Source: Euglena gracilis
Lineage: Eukaryota > Euglenida > Euglenophyceae > Euglenales
Direction of reading: 5' to 3'
NCBI GenBank assembly: GCA_039621445.1
Contig: CP154954.1
Location: 70,460,150 to 70,524,149 of the forward strand
DNA: 64,000 bases
Each line of letters begins with the position of its first letter. The stretch's first letter is position 1. The notes under the pieces were generated by a model. It was not told the DNA's origin. It made no database searches and saw only the letters and a program-made list of their open reading frames with translations. Below, one piece after another: positions 29,842-42,082 of the stretch. Both the position numbers and the translations under genes were made by a program.

Positions 29842-31218
29842 GTTTTGACCCCCTGGGAATTTGGGGTGGGTGGCCGAAGGCAGGGGCCGAGAAAGAGGAG
29901 TTAGAGGACGAACTGAGGGAAAATGAGGACCACCCTGGGTCTGGCGGGACCTGGTGTGTGGGCGTGCATATGGGCAGGCACACCATGTCACAAGGCACCG
30001 GCCTGGGTTGCTAAATAAAACAGCCCCCCCCCCCCCCGGAGGTCAATTTGACCAAATAAACCCTCCTAAGGGTGAATTGCAGAAAGCAAAAAAAAAAGAA
30101 CTGAAAATTGCACACACACGGGGGTGCCGTTTTTCAGGGGGGGGGGGAATTCGGGCCCAACGAAAACGGAAAATTGCGAATAAGAAAATGGGCGGAAATC
30201 GCAAACATCTCGCAAATCACAAACAACAGAATGAGGCAAAATCAAGGAAAATGTCTTGAGGCTGATATCCCCATTACTCCACGGCTCCCAAGATACGACC
30301 AACAATACCCTCCCAACAGGGGATTTTTTTTTTAAACACCAGTGGGTCCCCTCCCACTGGCGCAAAATCGCAAAAAATGCTGAAAATAAGAACTTTTCAA
30401 AAAATTTCGGCGCCGAAAAGTATATCCCCCCCCCCAGGGGGGGGCTCGATCGGACCCCCCCCCCCCCGGGGATCCAAGGCTGAAAAAAACTTGGCTCTCA
30501 CGATACAACCAATTTACGCCGCGAAACAGTGCTGCAAGCTTCTAAGTCTGCCGTTTTCAGCCATTTTTTGGGACAAAATTTTTTTGTACTACTTGAAAGG
30601 AAGGAAAATCCCAGGTGACCTAAAAAATGGGCCCTTGGCACGCCCTGTGAAATTTTCTTTGGGCTTTCCCCGCAACTCCATGTCTGGCCCGACCAATGAC
30701 CATTTTTTTTTTGCCCAACTTTGGCCCCAAAAATGGGCCAAAAATGCGCCTCTCCAAATGATGTGGATTCAAGGAAAATTCTGGACGCTCAAATTGAAGC
30801 CGTCAAAGCGTCCTGCAATTTATTCCGGTATTTTGATTTCTCGTCACTCAACGCCAGGCTGCCAGGCCAACGAGCCGCCGGACCGCCGGCATGTTCGAAA
30901 CAAAGAGCTCGGCACCAATCAAAACCCGAAGCAAGAACCCTCCAAAACCAGTTTCTTCCACATTCACCTTCACTGGGGACAATTTTCAGTCACCCATGAG
31001 CAATGGGGTGGCCTTGACCAGTGGGTTCGGGGTGGTGGAGGCCGTGGGCAGGATATGACGTCACGCCAGATCGCGGGAAAACATCGGGCCCGGGAAAAAA
31101 AAAAACTAAATACTTCACGACGGTTAAAAACTTCAACAAAAAAGTGATGTTAAAAAAAACCCTGTGTGTGTGTGTTGTGTGTGTGTGTGCGTGTGTGTGC
31201 GTGCGTGCGTGCGTGCGA

Positions 31219-31273
<55 letters not shown>

Positions 31274-31394
31274 TGTGTGTGTGCACTCACACACAATGAA
31301 TATACTTGCAATCCGCAAAACAAAAAAAAAGCCCCGCTGGCACAGGACATTTGACATTCACCTGAACACAATCCTTTCGTCAAACCCTGGGTAC
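29842..31394. other. Repeat-rich intronic DNA with G/C runs
   Basis: C16/G-run blocks around 30,026-30,040, 30,137-30,148 and 30,427-30,470 next to AAATTTCGGCGCCGAAAA, the hairpin signature of the G-rich element family. No exon is recognisable on either strand, though open frames exist. Confidence 0.45.
31160..31292 (+). repeat. (GT)n / (GTGC)n microsatellite
   Basis: About 130 bp: GTGTGTGTGT, then (GTGC)n with one GAGC, then GTGTGTG. Frames through it are artefacts. Confidence 0.95.
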
Positions 31395-31481
31395 AGGGTG
31401 CGTCAGCTTGCCATTCTCGTCCTTGCTGTGCTCCCCGATCTCAAAGCCGAAGCCCTGGAGAAATGATACAAGCGAATCTTT
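31395..31481 (-). CDS. Gene 1 exon
   Basis: 87 nt, phase 0 to 0, bounded by acceptor CTCTGGCAAG and donor GTACCC. Reads KDSLVSFLQGFGFEIGEHSK, then DENGKLTHP. It joins the exons at 32,047 and 28,912 without breaking frame. Family unknown. Confidence 0.55.
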
Positions 31482-31694
31482 CTTGCCAGAGTGCAGAAAA
31501 ATGGCACATTTTTTTCGATGTTTTGTTTCAGGCAGCGGGAAGCACGGCATATATTCCGTGTTGACTGTATTGGTTAATTCCGTTGTTCTGCGTGTTGCCA
31601 ATTTGGATCCTTCAAAAAACATCCGACAAACAGCAAGAATATCTTTCGTTGAAGGAACACCAATCGGTCTAATGGTCTTTGTGATGCTTTCAGT

Positions 31695-31945
31695 CTTGGG
31701 CAGGGTTTTTTTTTTTACGACCGGGGGGCGGGGCAGGGGGTGTCCCCCAGCCACCCACCCGCTGGGGCCCCCCCGGGGGGGGGTGGTCCCGGGGGACCCA
31801 CTCACTTTTCCCCGAAAATGGCCAAAAACTGGAAAATGCTAAAAATAGCACCATTTTCAAAATTTTCGGTGGCTTCCCTGGGGGGGGGGGGGGCTCGGCC
31901 GGACCCACCCACCCTACCCCCCTCCCCCCGGGGTCCAAGACTAAA
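31695..31945. repeat. G-rich element, intron of gene 1
   Basis: Blocks of CCCCCCGGGGGGG and ATGGCCAAAAACTGGAAAATG flanked by TTTACGACCGGGG and CCGGGGTCCAAGACTAAAA. Same layout as the G-rich elements at 41.5, 56.1, 59.1 and 63.3 kb. Confidence 0.5.
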
Positions 31946-32046
31946 ACGAAATCCCTGGTCTTGGGGAATTGCTAGTGATTGTGATTTAAATCGAAAATTG
32001 AGTTACAAAAATCACAGGTTGCAAGGTAGCTGCAGCATACACTCAC

Positions 32047-32202
32047 GTGGATGGTGAAAGACGCCTTCGCAGGGACGTTGGAGAAGCGAGCGATTTGGTA
32101 ATCGCCCCCCACTTCGTTGCAGGCCACTTTGGTTCCATTGTCACTCAGCACAACGGTGCTGTAGTCAGGCTTGACAAACTGCATCGGTGACAAATGACAA
32201 CC
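32047..32202 (-). CDS. Gene 1 exon
   Basis: 156 nt = 52 codons, phase 0 to 0. Acceptor TCTTGCACCGCAG and donor GTGAGTG are both consensus. Reads GCHLSPMQFVKPDYSTVVLS, DNGTKVACNEVGGDYQIARF, SNVPAKASFTIH. One of the best-supported exons of the window; alternating polar/hydrophobic residues suggest a beta-rich domain. Not assigned to a family. Confidence 0.75.
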
Positions 32203-34236
32203 CTGCGGTGCAAGAAGAGAATGCACCAAAACATCCACTACCACGCTTCAAATAAAACGCTTCTTAAGGCATTCTGATGTTTTAAATCTGAGGTTGGTAA
32301 TATTAGGTTTGAAGTTAAAAAACGCGGGAAATGGCTGGTGAGAAATCTCCTCCCAGTCAGGTTCCCCCCCATTCCCCAATCAGCAAGTTTTCAATTATGA
32401 AAGCAGGTTTCAGGTTTCATTGCTCGAGGTTCGAATTGCCAACAGGAAAAAAAACCCATTGAGAAAAAATAAACATTGGACGAATCCTTGAAAATCTGGG
32501 AAATATTCTGGACGCCCAATAAAATTGCGGGAAAAATTCTGGACGGAAAAAAACTCAGGAAACTCATGTCAAAAATCGGCGGAAAGCTCCGAAGGAGTTT
32601 TTGGGCATTGGGGATGCTTCCGCACCACGTGCACCGTGCACTGCGTGCGGCACCACGTGGCACCGCGTGACAAGAATCAGGTACAACCAACAATGACTGA
32701 GTAGACTGAATGAGAGAAAAACACCTGCACACAACGATTAAAAAATTGCAACAAAAAACATTTTGAGTGAATTTGGTCATTTTTAGGTGTTTTTGGCCCA
32801 AATCACCTGGTTTTACCACCAGAACTCTCACCAATTCTGCACCAATGGCCACCGAATCTGTGCAAATGGCCACAAAAAGGCCAAAGGTGGACAAAAAAGG
32901 GCAAAAAAGTGGATGAAAGCAGTCAAAAGTGGCCGAAAATGGCCACAGATGTACAAAAAAAGCCACAAGCAGCAAAAATTGAATACAAATGAAGCAAAAA
33001 TGTATTCAAACAGCCAAAAATGATCTAAATTGCCAAATGCGGTCAAAATGGCCAAAAGTGGCCAAAAGTGGTCCAAAATGGCCAAAAAAGGCCAAAAGTT
33101 GCTGATTTGCAGGAAACCAGTCAAAAAAAGAACGGAAATCAACCACAGATGGGGTACTGGCGGAAAATTGTTAGTATTGCACATTCAGAAATGAATCTTG
33201 CGGTGCGCCACATGGTGCACGCGAAGCGGAAGCATCCCCATTATCTGGAGGAAATCGGGCCATCAGGAAAAACGAATGAAAACAAAGGGGTCATTCGCAA
33301 AAGTGCCTTGGGCACTCGGGCAAGGCACTTCGATGGCGAAAGGTGTCGAGAGCCCAGCAAACGCCCATTTTCTACCCCGGTGGCCAGGCAGGCACGACCC
33401 AGGGGAGGCGTGCTTCCTCCAGGGCACTCCAGAGACTCTCCCCCCCCAGGTTTGCGATTGGGGGATCCGCCAGGGTGCATGGTGATGTGTGATGCAGAAC
33501 GATGGGACGGTGGGAAGGCTGCTTTCACCATAATCAAAGCACGAAAGTCATAAATCAATTTTGAAGACCTTTTCAGGTGTTAAAAAAAAAGTGCAAAGCC
33601 CATTTTGAATATGCAATATGAAAACTGACCACCCGGAGGGGAATCGGATGTGGGTGACATGGAGCTTGGAGTGCCTGCAGGGCAGGCACCCCCCCCCCCT
33701 GAGTGGGTCAGCCAAAAAATAAAATCCGTTGAAAAAATGTCAATCTCAAAAAAATATGCAGATTTTTTCCTAACACCAAAAATTAAAAAATGACAGAGAG
33801 TTGATGAAAAACCTGATTCCAAATTTGGCAATCTTTTTTTGCAAAAAGAAAACAAACACAAAACATCAAAAAAAAAGGAGATTGCGGTACCCCAGTCTCA
33901 AATATTTCCACACAATCTACAAAAAGAGCTCTCTGGATAACAAAAACAGAACCACTTTTAAACTCTGAAAGGATTGCACAAGCGTTGTAACAAAATCAAG
34001 CAGGGGCTGCGCAAGGCACAACCGAGGGCGGAGGAAGGGATGCGAAGGGTGGGAGGGCAGCCAACGGAATGCCGCAAAACAGCCGGCGGCTTCGGCTCAG
34101 AAAAACAGGAGGGAACACCTACCGAAATTGATATTTTGCAGAGTTGGCCAAAGAATGGCTTTCTAGCGGACTTTCTAGCAAAATCTTTGTAGAGCTAAGG
34201 CCGAGGTCTGTGTGTATGTATAAATACATGGACTTG

Positions 34237-34460
<224 letters not shown>

Positions 34461-36063
34461 CATATATGTGTGTATGTGTATGTAAAAATACCTCCCCCTG
34501 TATCCTTGACATGCCAAAATACGGGGAAAATGCGGTTGACATAAAGGTATAAAGGTGAGTCATTGACAAGCCGTGCCAAGGGAACCGCACCATGGACCAT
34601 AACCAGGGATTTCGGACCTCGGCTTGAGGCCCCAGGGGGGAGGGAATTGATCTCTGAGGCCTATCTGAGGCCGGAAAAATTGCGGAAAAATTGGGGAGGA
34701 ATTGTGGGAAAACTGCAGAAAAATTGATATCAGGAATGTACACATTTCTGCTGGAGGGGACTTGGAAAAATTTCACAAATTTGGTCATTTTGCACACAGG
34801 TGCAAGTTTTGAGCTGGTACCCACATTCCCCTCCAACAAAAAAGTCCAAAAGCGTGATTTTTTTTACCCTCCCTCCCTGTGTCCAATGACCGGTAACCTC
34901 TGTCCTCTGACCGGGGGGGGGCGGTCGTTGGACATAGGGTAGTGACCAAAAAGGTGTCCTCTGACCGGGGGGGGGGGGGCGTTGGACAGGGGGTCGGGAA
35001 AAAAAAGTTTGCCGAAACCCCCCCAAACAGGACAAACTTTTCCTTCCGGCGCTCCGCGCCCCCATTTCCAGCCCTGTCAACAAATATTTACTCAAAGAGC
35101 ACCCAAAACTGACGTCCTTGGACGATGGGCTGCGGGGTAGAGGACAGGGGCGGAAGAAAAGCCTTTCAGGGCTGGCAAACCTCCGGTTTTCACACACCTG
35201 CAAAAAAAACATCAAACCTCCCCCATCAAACCTCCTCCCCCCCCCCCCCATCAAACCTCCGAAAAGGTGTCCTCTGACCAGAGGGGTGGTCGTTAGACAT
35301 AGGGGGGGGGGGGTAATTTGTGATTTGGAAATATGTATTTTTTTTGGGTGAAAAATCCGAAAATGGAAAAAAATAGACTTTGGCATCAAGAAAAAATCTG
35401 GTCCAATGTGGAATTTTTCTAAGTCGAAATAATTTCCCAGCAGAAGTTGGGAAAAAACCTTGAAAAAGGTCCAGCAATTGCCAAATTTCAAATTTTGTAA
35501 AATTTGACAAATTTCGGCAAATTCACACAAAATAACACAAAAAGCACCTGGGTTCCCTTGCGAAACGTTCGAGAACTTGCCAAAGCTCATCTCGCCTCCC
35601 GTTTCAGGTTCATGTGGAAAAACTTTGTGGAAAAACTGCGGAAAATTACCGAGAATTGTGGAAATTGCAGAAAATTGCAGAAATTGCTGAAAAATTGCGG
35701 ATAACAAATCCGGCCCCCTGTTCAAGGGCCGGATCACAAATTTGCGGCAACAATAGCACTATAAGAGCGTTCATATTTCAACAACCCACCACAAAACAAT
35801 TCAAAACCATTGTGTCCAAAAAAATGTGTGTCACAAATTCCTACTTTATGCCCCCTGACCTGAATTTCAGGTGCATCAATATGGCACTGCCGGCACAAGC
35901 CGGGATATTTTTTTTTGGTGGTACCCAAGGGTGGGGGTCGTATGGTGGAACCTGGGTCCCACCTTTCAGGAAAGTCGGGGTTATTGGTTGGAATAGGGTT
36001 AAGGTTCCGATTGGCCACCTGTAGGTTGCCCCATACGATGATGATGGCTGCCATAGAAATGTG

Positions 36064-36130
36064 TGCATGTTTATATACACATGTATATATATATGTATAT
36101 AGATATGTGTGTGTGTGTGTGTGGGTATGT
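36064..36130 (+). repeat. AT/GT microsatellite
   Basis: TATATACACATGTATATATA followed by ATATGTGTGTGTGTG; simple repeat in an intron directly beside a candidate exon. Confidence 0.85.
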
Positions 36131-36149
36131 ATGGCAGCCATAAACTAAC

Positions 36150-36298
36150 CCCCCCGGGGCACCCGAAACTGAGCCAAAGCAGCAGTGGGTGGTAAGGCAG
36201 TTCAGCCAGATACAGGGACGCCAAGCGATGGCAATATTGCAGCCGACGAACGGCACTTGGACACAGAAGCTTATCAGGGGAATGCATCCTGAAGGGAT
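36150..36298 (-). CDS. Gene 1 exon (candidate)
   Basis: Bounded by acceptor CATCCCTTCAG and donor GTTAGT. In the phase that fits the next exon (32,202, phase 0) it reads CIPLISFCVQVPFVGCNIAI and AWRPCIWLNCLTTHCCFGSV. A second frame (MHSPDKLLCPSAVRRLQ) is also open. Coding status is therefore uncertain. Confidence 0.4.
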
Positions 36299-37133
36299 GG
36301 AGGTGGAATGGAATGCCATAAACACGGGGGCCAACAAAAATGGGGCAAGAAAAAAATGATCTTCTGAAAAAAAAGTGAAATTAACACTTTAAAATGTTAC
36401 AATATTAAATCCACCTTTTTCAGAAGAGACGTGCTACTTCATTCTGCATCCCCGAACGTTCTGTTTCTTTTTGACGTGACTTGGTTCAATAAATTGCAGG
36501 ATTAATATGATATTTGTGCTGACTTCGGAATGGATGCAGGACTTATGGCATAAAAGTTCTTCCCGAATACCCCAACTCCCATCTTATTCTGTTTTCTTGG
36601 ATTGACTGACCAGTTCCCTGTTTTGAGCCCACCCAGGGGGTTGACAAAAATAAAAAACATACATCAAACAATGTGAAAAGGAAAAAAAAAACAGAAAATT
36701 ATTTCCGCCCAGAGATGCAACTCGGGCCTTTGAAAAAAAACACGCTCAAAAGAAGCAAAAAAAAAACCCGCAAAATTTTGCAAAAAAACCCCAAAAACAC
36801 AAAGTAACACATAAAAAAACCCACATTTGCGTCCCCCTGTTTCCACCCGCTTCTGGGAGAGGACGTCAAAAAAATTTCCATTTTTTTGCCGTTCCCATTG
36901 ATTCACACTGATTCCTCCAATCCACGGATGCTTGAAACCATTCCCCTCGAGAAAAGGGCAGAAATGCCCCCAAAGGGCAAAGGGCAACAGTAGTGCCACC
37001 GAGGCCCTGGGCTAACCGTGGCGCGACAAACATGAGAGGCACTGTGGGTTGGGGGGGGGGAGGGCTGCCTGCAAACAGTGTCGGTAGTGGAGGAAATGGA
37101 ATCAATGGAACAAAAAAAAATTTGGTTCCTTTG

Positions 37134-37161
37134 GACTGACTGACTGACTGACTGACTGACC
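37134..37161 (+). repeat. (GACT)n microsatellite
   Basis: GACTGACTGACTGACTGACT followed by GACTGACC. Confidence 0.9.
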
Positions 37162-38113
37162 GGTTTCTCGTTTTGTTTCCTGCCAGAGTACCAAAAAAAA
37201 AACAAAGAAAATGACAAATAAACATGCAAAGACTTCATACCCCCACCCCCCGGAAACTGTCTCCAGACAAATCAGTGAGTACAAAAGGTAGGAGAAGGTC
37301 CCTGCAAAGACAGGTGAGCGGGTACGGAGGCAGGAGACAATTTCCCAGTCGGGGGTCCTCCTCAAAGAAAAAAACTTGACATTTTTCCGACCCCACCAGA
37401 CACAAAAATTCAAACCAGTGGTTTTTCCGCACGTTCGTGATCAGAATCCTGAAAAAAACGTTGGCAAATTCTTCAACTTGGTAAACATTTGCTATTCAAA
37501 TAAAAATGTGAAACCCATGAAAAATATGATGCCCATTGTTTCACATCCATCATTTGGGATGGGACCAATAGTTATTATACGACGGCGGGAGTGCAACCCA
37601 AAAGGGTGTCACTTCACCTACAAAAATCACCAACAATCACCAGGCAAAATAAATCTTAATCATCTCCGTCATTGGCAAAATGGCGACAACCGAAAGTTAG
37701 AAAAAATAATGGAATCATAAGGGGAAAAACTATAAATTAGTTTTAGCGAGAGGACGAAGGATGGGATACCATGTGGTAGGGATATCAGATGGGTTTGCAG
37801 GATGGAAACCCTTGAACATTTCTGGGTTCAACAACACCCAAAAGAACTGTGGATTGACTGTGAACTTTCATTTAAATCACATAAAGCATTTTGTCCCCCA
37901 CATTTGTGGTCAAATTCCCCTGGATCCCAGAGTAATGACTGACTGGATTTCGGAAAAAAATGACGGATTTGTCATTGGAAGACTGGGAATACCCCCCCCC
38001 CCCCGGGGGGCATTGTAAAAATTTCTTCCGGCGCCTTTGGCTCAAGGACTTTGGCGTTGTTTTCTTTTGCCACGCACTCCCGGGGGTTTGGGCAAAACCA
38101 GCCATTCGGTTAC

Positions 38114-38260
38114 CTCACAGCAAGAAATCCATACATGCATGCCACAACAGAGCCATGCAAGGCCAGTGGAGGATGCATCAACGCACGCTGACAGGCCCTC
38201 TGCCTGTGCTTTGAGTGATCCCCGTCCCTCTTGGGCCGGCCGATACGGGAAACAGATGAC
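38114..38260 (-). CDS. Gene 1 exon (candidate, 49 codons)
   Basis: 147 nt, phase 0 to 0, between acceptor CATTTTCGCAG and a consensus donor GAG/GTAACC. Reads VICFPYRPAQEGRGSLKAQA, EGLSACVDASSTGLAWLCCG, MHVWISCCE. A second frame is also open, so strand and frame rest on the two splice sites. Likely, but not proven, to belong to gene 1. Confidence 0.5.
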
Positions 38261-38605
38261 CTGCGAAAATGATTCTTATGCCTCCCAGCTGATCGAGGGA
38301 TCCCCCCCCTTGTGAACAAAAATACGTACATTTATTCATTTGGTAAGTATCGTAACACCCGCCCAGTTGAACCACCCACCCACCCACCCACACCCACCCA
38401 ACAGGCTTCACCCGGAGGGGGGGGTGCGCTGCCTACTGCTATGGGATGAGCAAGCACCTACAGTCAAGCCCAAAAAATTCCCCATTTTAGGCCATTTTAG
38501 GCCATTTTAAGATATAAGTGGGGGTTCTGAAAATCATAATTTTGCGTTACTTTTGTCCCAAAAACTGCATCATAACGTGTGCAAACCTTCTCTTATTCAA
38601 TAATA

Positions 38606-39465
38606 CAGCGAGTGGACAGGGTTATTGACACCGTTTAGACAAAATTGATGAAACTTTTGGACAAAATTATTGAAACCTTTGGACAAAGCAGAAAAAAATA
38701 AGCACATGGAAACTGAGGAGATCCTCAAAACTTGTATTGTGTACAAAATGTAATCCCACACTTCACTAATCTAGACGCTTCACTTTGTTTGCAAAAGCAA
38801 ATTAACGTGGAAACAACCTTGTTCAGTTTGATTCGTCAGAAAAAACAACGCATACCGTCCAATTTCAACGTAATGATACTCACACCATTCCTTATCCAAT
38901 GATATTTATATTTGATTTGTTCAGAAGTCACAAAATGAGTCAATTTTGAGTTTGAGCGAGACGATAACACTTTTTTTTCATTAATCGGACAACAAAATGA
39001 GTCAAATTTTGAGATTGCCACCTGAAGGGCGGCGAGACAATAACCCTTTTTTTGTTCATCATAATTTGGAAATCCAAGGATGTTGTCTAAAACGTTTAAT
39101 TGCCTTCAAAACATGCTTAAAACCTCAAAAAAAACCAACAAAAAGCACTTTAGCTGTGTTTTTTTTTTGTTGCAAACCTTGTCTTTTTGCACAAAATGCA
39201 ACTCTGAAAAACAGGTTGTTTGAAAACACTTGACAACCTTGTGGAAATCCACCTGGTGGACAAACAAAATCTGCTTCTCCTTCCCAGCCTGCTCCAAGCC
39301 GTTCCAGCCTCATGCTTCCAGCGCCCCCTGGGATATCCAGGGAGCCCCCCCCCAACTGCCAAAAAAATTGGTAGTTTCAATAACTTTGCCCAAAAATTTC
39401 AATACTTTTGTCCAAATGTTTCAATAATTTTGTCCGAAATTTTCAATATCTCTGGGTCCCGGCTG
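38606..39465. mobile_element. Mariner-type MITE with subterminal repeats
   Basis: TA dinucleotides (38,604-38,605 and 39,466-39,467) flank ends CAGCGAGTGGACAGGG and (inverted) CAGCCGGGACCCAGAG. Just inside each end lie inverted arrays of a ~22-bp unit, TTTGGACAAAATTATTGAAAC (38,640-38,690; inverted at 39,370-39,450). The middle has a tandem duplication of about 60 bp (ACAAAATGAGTCAA at 38,931 and 38,993). No coding capacity. Confidence 0.55.
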
Positions 39466-39959
39466 TAAGAAATGTGCATCGAAAAACAGCATTCAAAATT
39501 CATGAACATCAGATCAAAATAATGGGAAGCTCAACATCTTAATTTGAAGAATTCTGAGCAGTGACAATTTCAATTTTTCAATTGAAATTTACCCAACATC
39601 TTTCACCGTTTTTTTCCATCTTTTTTCTGTATTTTCCCCCATACTTCTAAATTTGCACTGTTTCATTATTGCGAAACAGACATCGGTGCACGCCAAAAAA
39701 GATGGGAGTAAGAAGAAATAAAGCTCTCCAAACCTTCAAAATTCAGCTACCAAAAGAAGGTTGTCGGCCGTGGATTTGGGGACACTATTATTAGCTGGGA
39801 TAAAAAGTGGGTCTTGTGGGGCTGCGCTCCTCCATCAAATCCACTGTTCACCGTCCATTCCACACCGTCCATTAACAAAAGACACCGAAAATCATTACCT
39901 GAATTACAGTGGCTTCAGTGGTTCACAAAAACAATTGCAACAGAATTATGCAATAGAAT

Positions 39960-40075
39960 TTTTTTGGTGATTTTAGGCCATTTTGGGTCATTTTAGGCCA
40001 TTTTAAGCCATTCTGGGGACCCCACCTATAGGGGGTCAAAAAATCATTTTAGGCCATTTTAGCTATAGGTGTTTG
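39960..40075 (+). repeat. TTTTAGGCCA decamer repeat with GACCCC/GGGGTC block
   Basis: ATTTTAGGCCATTTTGGGTC units, then GGGGACCCCACCTATAGGGG and GTCAAAAAATCATTTTAGGC. The same order recurs at 43,452-43,535, and part of it at 38,465-38,520 and 43,025-43,065. Confidence 0.6.
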
Positions 40076-40540
40076 GGGATGAGCAAGGACACCCCTGCCC
40101 CCCGGGAGGAGGGTCGGTTTTGGACCCCCGGTGCCTGCCGACCAAGCCTTGAAAACGGCAATCTTCAGGCCCGGCGCCTTCGGAGCTGGGTGTGCCATAG
40201 CATTACCCGTGCTGAAGCGCAAGTGCGCTTACAGCGGACGCTGCCTCTGACACTGGGGGGTGCGATTCTATTTAAACCCAATCTGTCTGATTTTTTTGCT
40301 GACTTCTTTCAGAATTACCGTGGGCCTTTTACGACCAGGGGTGCGCTTTTGGTTGGATCCTGCGCTTCTCTTAAGGGGGGGGAAGGGTTTACCCAGCCCA
40401 AATCTCGACCCACCGGGAGGGGGTCGAAAATGCCCCACTCTGCCTGCCCATAGCACCCCCCCCCCCCCCGGGCATTTCCTTAAAAGGAAGCCTGGCACCC
40501 ACCCAACCCGCAGGCACCGGGGTCTAAAACCGACACCCGG

Positions 40541-40864
40541 GTGTGTGTGTCTGCTACAGGCAGGCACCCCATACCACAAGGCATCCCTTCCCCTCCACCC
40601 CCAGGGTTGGAAAAAAGAAGCCTGATGGATACAAAGGTGGTGAGAATGGCAACGTATGAAATATTCCACCACCATTCCCTTTCAAAAACTGTGGTTGTCG
40701 TTCGGGGGGTGGTGGAAATTGCGCACAACAGAGGAAAAGGCCTGGATGTTGAAACAACACACTGCCCAGCCATTTGGCTGTGCAAAGCACAACCACCACT
40801 GACCGGTGAATTTAGAAAATGGGGAGTCAAACAACTGACGGGGACTTTGTATCGAGAACAATAA
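40541..40864. other. Open region without clear splice sites
   Basis: Open on both strands (+: MDTKVVRMATYEIFHHHSLS; -: HFLNSPVSGGCALHSQMAGQ). A host exon is possible on either strand, but no convincing acceptor/donor pair was found, so no gene is called. Confidence 0.3.
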
Positions 40865-41476
40865 TACTAATAAAACTAATTAAAAACAAAAAGCCACTGT
40901 GCCTTTTGCTTGTTCTGTGTGGCCATGTAAACTTGGAAACTTGTATTCAACAGCAGCAGTGATCAAACCACAAAATTGAACAGGAAACGTGTTCTGATAC
41001 CATGCAAGAACCAGAATGAAAAAAAATAACATTTTCAACGGCACTGACAAACCAGCGGCTTAGGAACCATTGAAAATGGCTGGATGAACCTCGCTCTGAA
41101 ATGGCTCACTCAAAGAGCAACAGGTGCCTGACTTTTTCCTTGCAGCGGTGATGACCTGAATGGCGATTCCTACCTTTACAAATCGCATTTTCTGGAAACC
41201 CACACTGTCTCGAGCACCAACACCAACCAACCCACCCGCCCGCCTACCCACCTACCAACACACGTGATAGATGATTTTGTTTTTTTCAATGGCTGCATCC
41301 AGTTGCTCCATCCACTACACCCGCATTTTCTCGCCACCATTTGAAAGCAACCTGCCCGTCGGAGGTCCGGCGACCCACAGAGCCCCGATCTCGACGGTGA
41401 GGGGCCCAACCAGCCCGCTGCAGCGGGGCTTGGTCGGAGGCTGCGTCGGCCCCCTCGAGAGACTGGCATCGCGGCC

Positions 41477-41888
41477 AAGCATTTGCTTAAGGACCCCGGG
41501 GGGGGGGGGTACTGGCTAGCCAATCGGCTAGACACTGGAAAAAATGGACTAGCTAGAACCCCCTCTCCCCCCGGGGGGGTCCGGGGGTCCCCAGGACTGG
41601 AAAAATGAGGTTTTTAACAGGTTTTTGGCTGATTTTGTTCCAAAAATTCCCAAAAATGGCCAAAAACAGGCACTTTTGGTCATTTTTGGGGGTCCCCCAA
41701 AAAATTTCGGCGCTTCGCGCCGGTCACTAGGAAAAAAATTTCCACTAGCTAGCCCTGCTAGCAGACCCCCCCCCCCGAGAGGGGGGGTCTGCTAGAAATC
41801 CCACTAGCCAATTTTGGACTAGCTGCAGTCCAGCCACCCCCTCCGGGGGGGGGGGGGTACTGCAATCCCTTAAGCAAATGCCTGATCG
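41477..41888. mobile_element. G-rich inverted-repeat element beside the gene 2 end
   Basis: Ends GCATTTGCTTAAGGACCCC and (inverted) GGCATTTGCTTAAGGGATT. Interior: CTAGCTAGAACCCCC, AATGGCCAAAAACAG, the hairpin GGCGCTTCGCGCC, then CTAGCTAGCCCTGCTAGCAG and palindromic CCCCGAGAGGGGG. A second start of the same type (TAAGGACCCCGGGGGGG, then TCTAGCTGGCC) stands at 63,880 near the window end. Confidence 0.6.
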
Positions 41889-41956
41889 CGGCAGCCAAAG
41901 GTACGCAGTAGAATACAAATGGTTCACGTGGCCGGCCCCACGAACGGCAGGCGCCC

Positions 41957-42082
41957 CTACTGGGGCAGGGGGCCCCGTGGGCCGGCCTCCGGTTGCTTCA
42001 AGCACCGGGCGAGCCACTCCAGGCCTGTGGCAGGGCAAGCGCCGGGCAGAGACGCAACCCAGCCGGGGGCAAAGCAAGCTTC
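41957..42082 (-). CDS. Gene 2, last exon; ARF-like C-terminus
   Basis: 126 nt, phase 0, acceptor GGGCGAG, stop TAG (41,959-41,957). Reads EACFAPGWVASLPGACPATG, then LEWLARCLKQ. GLEWLA..L after a C/SA-T-G element is the final helix of ARF/ARL GTPases. It joins in frame to the exon at 43,615. Confidence 0.65.
   Translation of the reverse strand, partial: EACFAPGWVASLPGACPATGLEWLARCLKQPEAGPRGPLPQ

Noticed and set aside
30990-31466. Cys/Val/Arg-rich open frames
   Set aside because: They come from (GTGC)n/(GT)n simple repeat.
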